DNA of 64,000 nt from Quercus robur (Eukaryota; Streptophyta; Magnoliopsida; Fagales; Fagaceae), in NCBI RefSeq assembly GCF_932294415.1, contig NC_065543.1:41872277-41936276 (forward strand). The letters are read 5' to 3'. This document shows, piece after piece, positions 59,318 through 64,000 of the stretch. Below the pieces are notes generated by a model. The model did not search any database. It was not told the origin of the DNA and saw only the letters and a list, made by a program, of their open reading frames with translations. Within the stretch, counting starts at the first letter, position 1. Each line of letters begins with the position of its first letter. The translations under genes and the position numbers were made by a program.

Positions 59318-62085
59318 CAGTGCCTAAAACGGAGATAGAAGACACAAACAAATCTGGTTCTCCCTTACCAAGCAGCTCTCCCTTGAGAACTAGACGTTGT
59401 CTCTTGCCGGCTATGCAGTCTCCTTTGCCATTTTCACGATCACCCTCACCATTATCGCCTTCTAGCAGCCCACCCTCAGGATCACTATCACCTTTATGCC
59501 CATTAAACAATGAGTAAGTGTTTGAATTTGTAGTTAATCATGTTTAATTATCATTGAGTTGATAGAATTTGTGAATCTGTGTAATTATGAATTTGTGCCC
59601 ATTAATCAATGAGTACGTGTAATAATGAATTTGTGAATATTTGTTTTGATTGATAGAATTTCTAACTCCCAAACTTTTGAACCAATTGGGAGTCCGAAAT
59701 CCCCAATGATGGACTTAGTGGGAGAGGACTTAGAGGTAGAGGAACAAGAAGGGAGTCAAGGGACAGGGGAAGAGGGAGAGCAAGAGGGTACAAATGAGGA
59801 TGAGGATACAAGTAGAAAAAAGAAAGACTACCTCAAATGTTTGGGAGCATTTTACAAGGAAGAAAGTTAATGAGAAATTTAAAGCCCAATGCCATCGTTG
59901 TAGTAAGCTTTACTTAGGTGACTCTAGCTAAGGTACATCCCATTTGCGTAATCATTTAGCAAGATGTCCACGGTTAAAGTTTAAAAATATAAGAGATATG
60001 CGTCAACAAGTGTTAATTAGACAACAAAATAAGGTGGATGGAACGATGGGTTTGAATGCTTACCAATTTGATCAAAACAAAGTGAGGAATAATCTTGTTT
60101 GTATGGTCATCCTATATGAATATTCACTTTTAATAGTTGACCACATTGGGTTTAGAGAATTTGTGAACTCTCTTCAACCTTTGTTTAAGCTTATCTCAAT
60201 AAACACTTTGAAGAATGACATTCTTAAAATTTATGATAATAAGAGGGAGAAAGCTTTGAAGATAACAGACAAGAATGGAAGTAGGATGACAATTACAACT
60301 GATATATGGACTTTAAGTAACAAAAAAAAAGGGTTCATGGTCATTACCGCTCACTTTATTGATCAAACTTGGACGTTGCAAAACCGGGTTTTAAGGTAAT
60401 TTTTTAATCTATGAATGTTAAATCTATTAAACCATATGAAATGAGTTTATGATATTGGGTTAAATTGATATTAAAAGCTTTATGTTTAGAATGTTTATTG
60501 AGTTATGTTAAATTGAATGTTTAGACTTTATTTTAATAGAATGTTTATTGAGTTATGTTATAATTATTCCTATTATTTTTCTAAGTTTGTTTATGTTCCT
60601 TCTCCACACACGAAAGTAGTCCTTGCTGAAGTCTTTGTTGATTGTTTTTTAGAGTGGAACATTGATAGAAAGTTGTCCACAATAATTGTTGATAATTGTA
60701 GTACTAATGATACCATGATAATACTTCTCTTGAATAAGCTTGATACTAGTTCTCTTATGATGAGTGGCTCTATGTTGCATATGAGGTGTGTGCTGCATAT
60801 ATTTTGAATTTGATTGTGCAAGATGGATTATCTCTTATTAGTGATGGTATTAAAAGGATTCGTGATAGTGTGATTTATTGGACTGGATCACCAAAAAGGA
60901 GGCAGAAATTTGATGAAAATGCACACCAATTGCATGTTCAATGCACCAAAGAGTTGGTCTTAGATTGTAAGACACGTTGGAATTCAACTTACTTAATGCT
61001 TTCTACTATATTGATTTATAAAGATGTTTTCTCTCGTTTGACTAAACGTGAAGTATCTTATACTTGTTTGTCACGTAATTATTATTGTGAGGTAGCCAAA
61101 AATATTTGTGGGAGGTTAGAGTTGTTTCATAGTGTGATTGAGTTTTTCTTTGGTCGTTAGTACCTCACAACTATTATGTATTTTACTTTGGTGTGTGAGT
61201 TGAAAATTGCAGTAAATGAATGGAGTTTGTTTTCAAATGAGATGATAAGTACGATGACAAAAAGCATGCTTGCTAAATTTACTTCTTATTGGGCTAATGT
61301 TAATGTTGTTATGACTGTTGCTGCTATCTTGGATCCAAGATATAAAATGGAGTTATTGGAGTTTTATTATCCTAACATATATGGTGATAATTCTGATCTG
61401 GAGATTGAAAAAATTAAGAATCTTTGTTATGATTTGCTTAATGAGTATGGAGACGTAAATGAGTCCCCTGTAGATAATGAAGGAAGTTCTCATATGTCTG
61501 CAAGTACTTCAAATCATGTGATACAAATGAAATTTAGGTTGAGTGGGGCAATGTCATCTTTTGATTTGTTTGTGAACAATAGTTCAAGTAGTTCAAAGAA
61601 ACATGGAAGTGTTAGAATGAAATTTGATCATTTCATTGATGAGGGAGTGTTGAAGAGGAGTGAAGACTTTGATATTTTGGCATGGTGGAAAAGTAATGGT
61701 CTCAAGTATCATACTTTACAAAGGATTGCAAGAGATATTTTAGCCATTCCTGTCACAATTGTTACTTCAAAATCTGCCTTTAGCACTAGTGGGAGACTGT
61801 TAAGTCCACACTGTAGTAGGCTTCATCCCAAGACTATAGAGGTAATAATGTGTGCTCAGAATTGGTTATGGAATAAAATTAACGGTTAGCAATTGACTAA
61901 TTTGTATTTATAAAATCAAAATTATATTTTTATATTTGCTAGTTATAATTTGATGAAGTTTATTCCATTTTTTTAATTCATTATTGTTGTAGGTTCTTCA
62001 ACTATGCTTGGAGATTGTACAATCAATTCTTGATGATGGGAAGCCTAATGAAGAGGATGAGAGTTGTGTCACAGCTGTGGAGGAT
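59318..62085 (+). pseudogene. hAT transposase (BED finger, RICESLEEPER-like), broken
   Basis: In order: a Ser/Pro-rich exon 59318-59514, an acidic exon from about 59657, then the BED zinc finger (TTSNVWEHFTRKKVNEKFKA, CHRC..HLRNHLARC), which is only seen after a frameshift near 59825 and has a TAA at 59929-59931. The core follows (TDIWTLSNKKKGFMVITAHF; then VDNCSTND), a second frameshift near 60790 (HMRC / CAAYILNLIVQDGL), and RWNSTYLML. There is another stop at 61158-61160, then AAILDPRYKMEL and the C-terminal dimerisation block (FDILAWWKSN, then SAFSTSGRLLSPHCSRLHPK). It would bind the element ends and cut them out; it cannot work as written. Confidence 0.88.
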
Positions 62086-62242
62086 TAGATTTTTTGTATT
62101 AATTTAGTAGCCTTTTTAATTTCTTAGACTTCTTGGATTAATTTGTTGGTTTGTAATTATTCTAAACTTGTCACTTGGGGGATTTATTTTGTAGCTTTTT
62201 AATTTCTTGGACTTGTTGGATTTATTTTAATTTTATGTTTAG

Positions 62243-62490
62243 TAGGTGATTTTAGCTATGATTTATTGATTTATGATTAAATGGTTATTTTAGCTAGGTG
62301 ATTTATTGATTTATAATCTTAGCTATGATTTATAGATTTATAATTAACAGGTGATTTATATTGATTTATGATATTAGTTATGATTTATTGATTTATAATT
62401 AAGAGGTGATTTGTATTGATTTATGATATTAGTTATGGTTTATTAATTTATAGATTTATAATTGACAGGTGATTTATTGATTTATGATTA
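62243..62490. repeat. ~55-bp imperfect tandem repeats inside the hAT element
   Basis: AGGTGATTT followed by ATTGATTTATGAT and TTAGTTATGATTTATTG recurs at 62244, 62296, 62349, 62404 and 62467, close to the right end of the element. It lies where hAT elements often carry subterminal repeats. Confidence 0.7.
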
Positions 62491-62770
62491 ATAGCCTATG
62501 ATTTGGACTGATTTGGCATTTGCTCCATGTTATCTAGGCTTGAATCTGCATGTCATAGGGCTTGAATCTAGACAAAAATGAATTTGGGCTTCAATTCAAT
62601 TTTTTTTTTGGTTGGGCCACAAATTGGGCCCAAATTTGGTGCCCACGAGGCGGATTTGGATCCCACATAAAAACCTATTTATTAAACGGGTCGAGTTCGG
62701 ACCCGCGGGACAGGTTCAAGTATGAAAATACTCGGCCCGAACCCGGCCCATTACCACTCCTATCTTTGGG

Positions 62771-63526
62771 TCCTAGTTACAACATAACAAAAGGAAAATT
62801 ATATGGAAAGATTAGTAATCAAGAACCTTTGGTCTTTTGAATGCGAGGTTGCAAGATTATTAACTCAAAATAACTACTTTTTTTTCACCCTCAAACTTGA
62901 ATTTTTGACCAGTTACAAAATAGGGTGTAAAGTATTGCAAGGCCAGCAATACTTTTCCACTTCAAATTTGATGGGAGAAAGTGATTAGGGGGTTCATCAC
63001 CATCACTCATTGAAATCTAAAGATTTACAAGTTGAAGAAACTTAAGTGGTCGTTATCTCTTATAGCATAAGATATATACAACACGTGCGTACACGTAGTT
63101 GATCAAATTAGGATGAGTGAAAATCTGCGTACACTAGAATTGGGACTAGATAAGATGGAAGACAAGACAAACCCAATTAAGTCGCACTAGAAAACAATGT
63201 GAAAAACATATATACTATAAAGTTTCTGTCACATGTTCAAGCTGAAAAAGAGCTGTCAAAGATGTCAAGTGGACGAAAAGATCAACAAAAAAATCCAAAA
63301 AATATCAATGAGTTAAGTCTCGAGTCTCAATTGTCATCTTCTTCACTGGTAAACCATACAAAAATGCTTATTAATTAATATGTTACATTGTTACTCAACT
63401 AGAGCTATTTAACATTATCATGAGGTCTTAGAATGTCATCATACATATTCCTGTCAACGACGTTGCTTGTGTAATCTCCAAAAACACTTCAAGGAACCCC
63501 TTCTAATTGGTGTATGAACTATATTT

Positions 63527-63559
<33 letters not shown>

Positions 63560-64000
63560 CAATTAATGTTGAATAAACCATAATAGTAAGTAGGGTTTAG
63601 TAGGCGTTCTATTTCACATTTAGACAAATGAACAGTTATTCATCCTTTGGATATGAATATAAGAAATATACAGAATACAGTGTTGTTGTCGTGAACGCAA
63701 TTGCAATGAGAGAAAGAGTAAAACCATATATTAGGTCAAAGAAAGAATACTTTTTCCAATATTTATGTGAGGTAAGCTTTATCCACTATCTGTAAAATAT
63801 GTATTCACATGCTTGCTGAATCATCATAATATTGTCCCCAAAACATAAATATCTGTTAGGAAAATAAGGAAAAAACTTATTCAAATTCCCTTGCTTGCTG
63901 TCGCCATCTTCATGAACAAATTTCTTTATCATACATCATTACAGGCCAACTAAGACAAAATAAACAACATTCTAATTGAGTATAATTCAAAACCCATTAA
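62771..64000. other. Intergenic, no gene seen
   Basis: AT-rich with a (TA)n tract at 63529-63557. No gene, repeat end or RNA recognised up to the window edge. Confidence 0.6.

Larger units (their letters stand above)
57945..62770 (+). mobile_element. hAT transposon, nearly full length, inactive
   Basis: The 4810-bp element 57953-62762 starts TAGGGATGGTAATTTCTGCCC and ends, inverted, TAGGAGTGGTAATGGGCCGGG. The 8-bp flanks ACTTCGGG (57945-57952) and TCTTTGGG (62763-62770) agree at 6 of 8 places, an aged target duplication. The ends are followed by Gly/Pro-codon-like GGGTCGGG/CCCGACCC words. It carries a BED-finger hAT transposase gene on the plus strand that is broken. Confidence 0.88.

Noticed and set aside
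1-64000. tRNA, rRNA or snoRNA genes
   Set aside because: I saw no convincing cloverleaf or rRNA core by eye; a tRNAscan/Infernal run would be needed to exclude them.

Overview
This is a plant nuclear genome window, most likely from a woody eudicot (probably a rosid; I cannot fix the genus). The evidence is AT-rich intergenic DNA, spliced genes with GT-AG introns, many microsatellites, and remains of LTR retrotransposons (Copia and Gypsy), LINEs, and hAT-, Mutator- and CACTA-like DNA transposons. I see no bacterial, organellar or viral-genome features, no CRISPR, and no tRNA or rRNA gene that I could support.

Four genes look intact. They are a single-exon mitochondrial ribosomal protein bL12m (26398-26979, +), a 13-exon mitochondrial NADPH:adrenodoxin oxidoreductase / MFDR (28915-36381, +, 484 aa by conceptual splicing), a 6-exon conserved plant protein of unknown function with an E2F-like promoter site (38327-41236, +, 366 aa), and a RAD6-type ubiquitin-conjugating enzyme (42894-46297, -, 5 coding exons, 152 aa, plus a 5'UTR exon near 47060). 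They are ordinary housekeeping genes and do not form a pathway cluster. Two of them, bL12m and MFDR, both serve mitochondria.

Layout: 1-1814 is the end of a CACTA-like element that runs into the 3' end of a broken matrix metalloproteinase gene (1815-2699, -). 3344-10542 is a small Mutator-like element interrupted by a 6.4-kb Copia element lying on the minus strand. 10543-21473 is a graveyard of small transposons: a fold-back MITE, a solo Copia LTR, a Mutator-like element between direct repeats, an unclassified element with a 13-bp target duplication, and a terminal-inverted-repeat element carrying a fragment of an NPF (NRT1/PTR) transporter gene. 22330-23056 is a LINE tail. 26243-47250 is the gene-rich core. 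46931-53720 is a tandem duplication of the ubiquitin-conjugating enzyme's leader and upstream DNA, whose second copy is split by two transposons. 55270-57561 is a truncated Gypsy element and 57953-62762 an almost full-length but broken hAT transposon. The rest is AT-rich DNA in which I see nothing.

I did not find a convincing new biological system. The observations most worth a second look are structural: two segmental duplications involving the ends of real genes, transposon capture of an NPF exon, a Mutator-like element bracketed by about 240-bp direct repeats, and two elements that share an unfamiliar CTAGTA/hairpin start.
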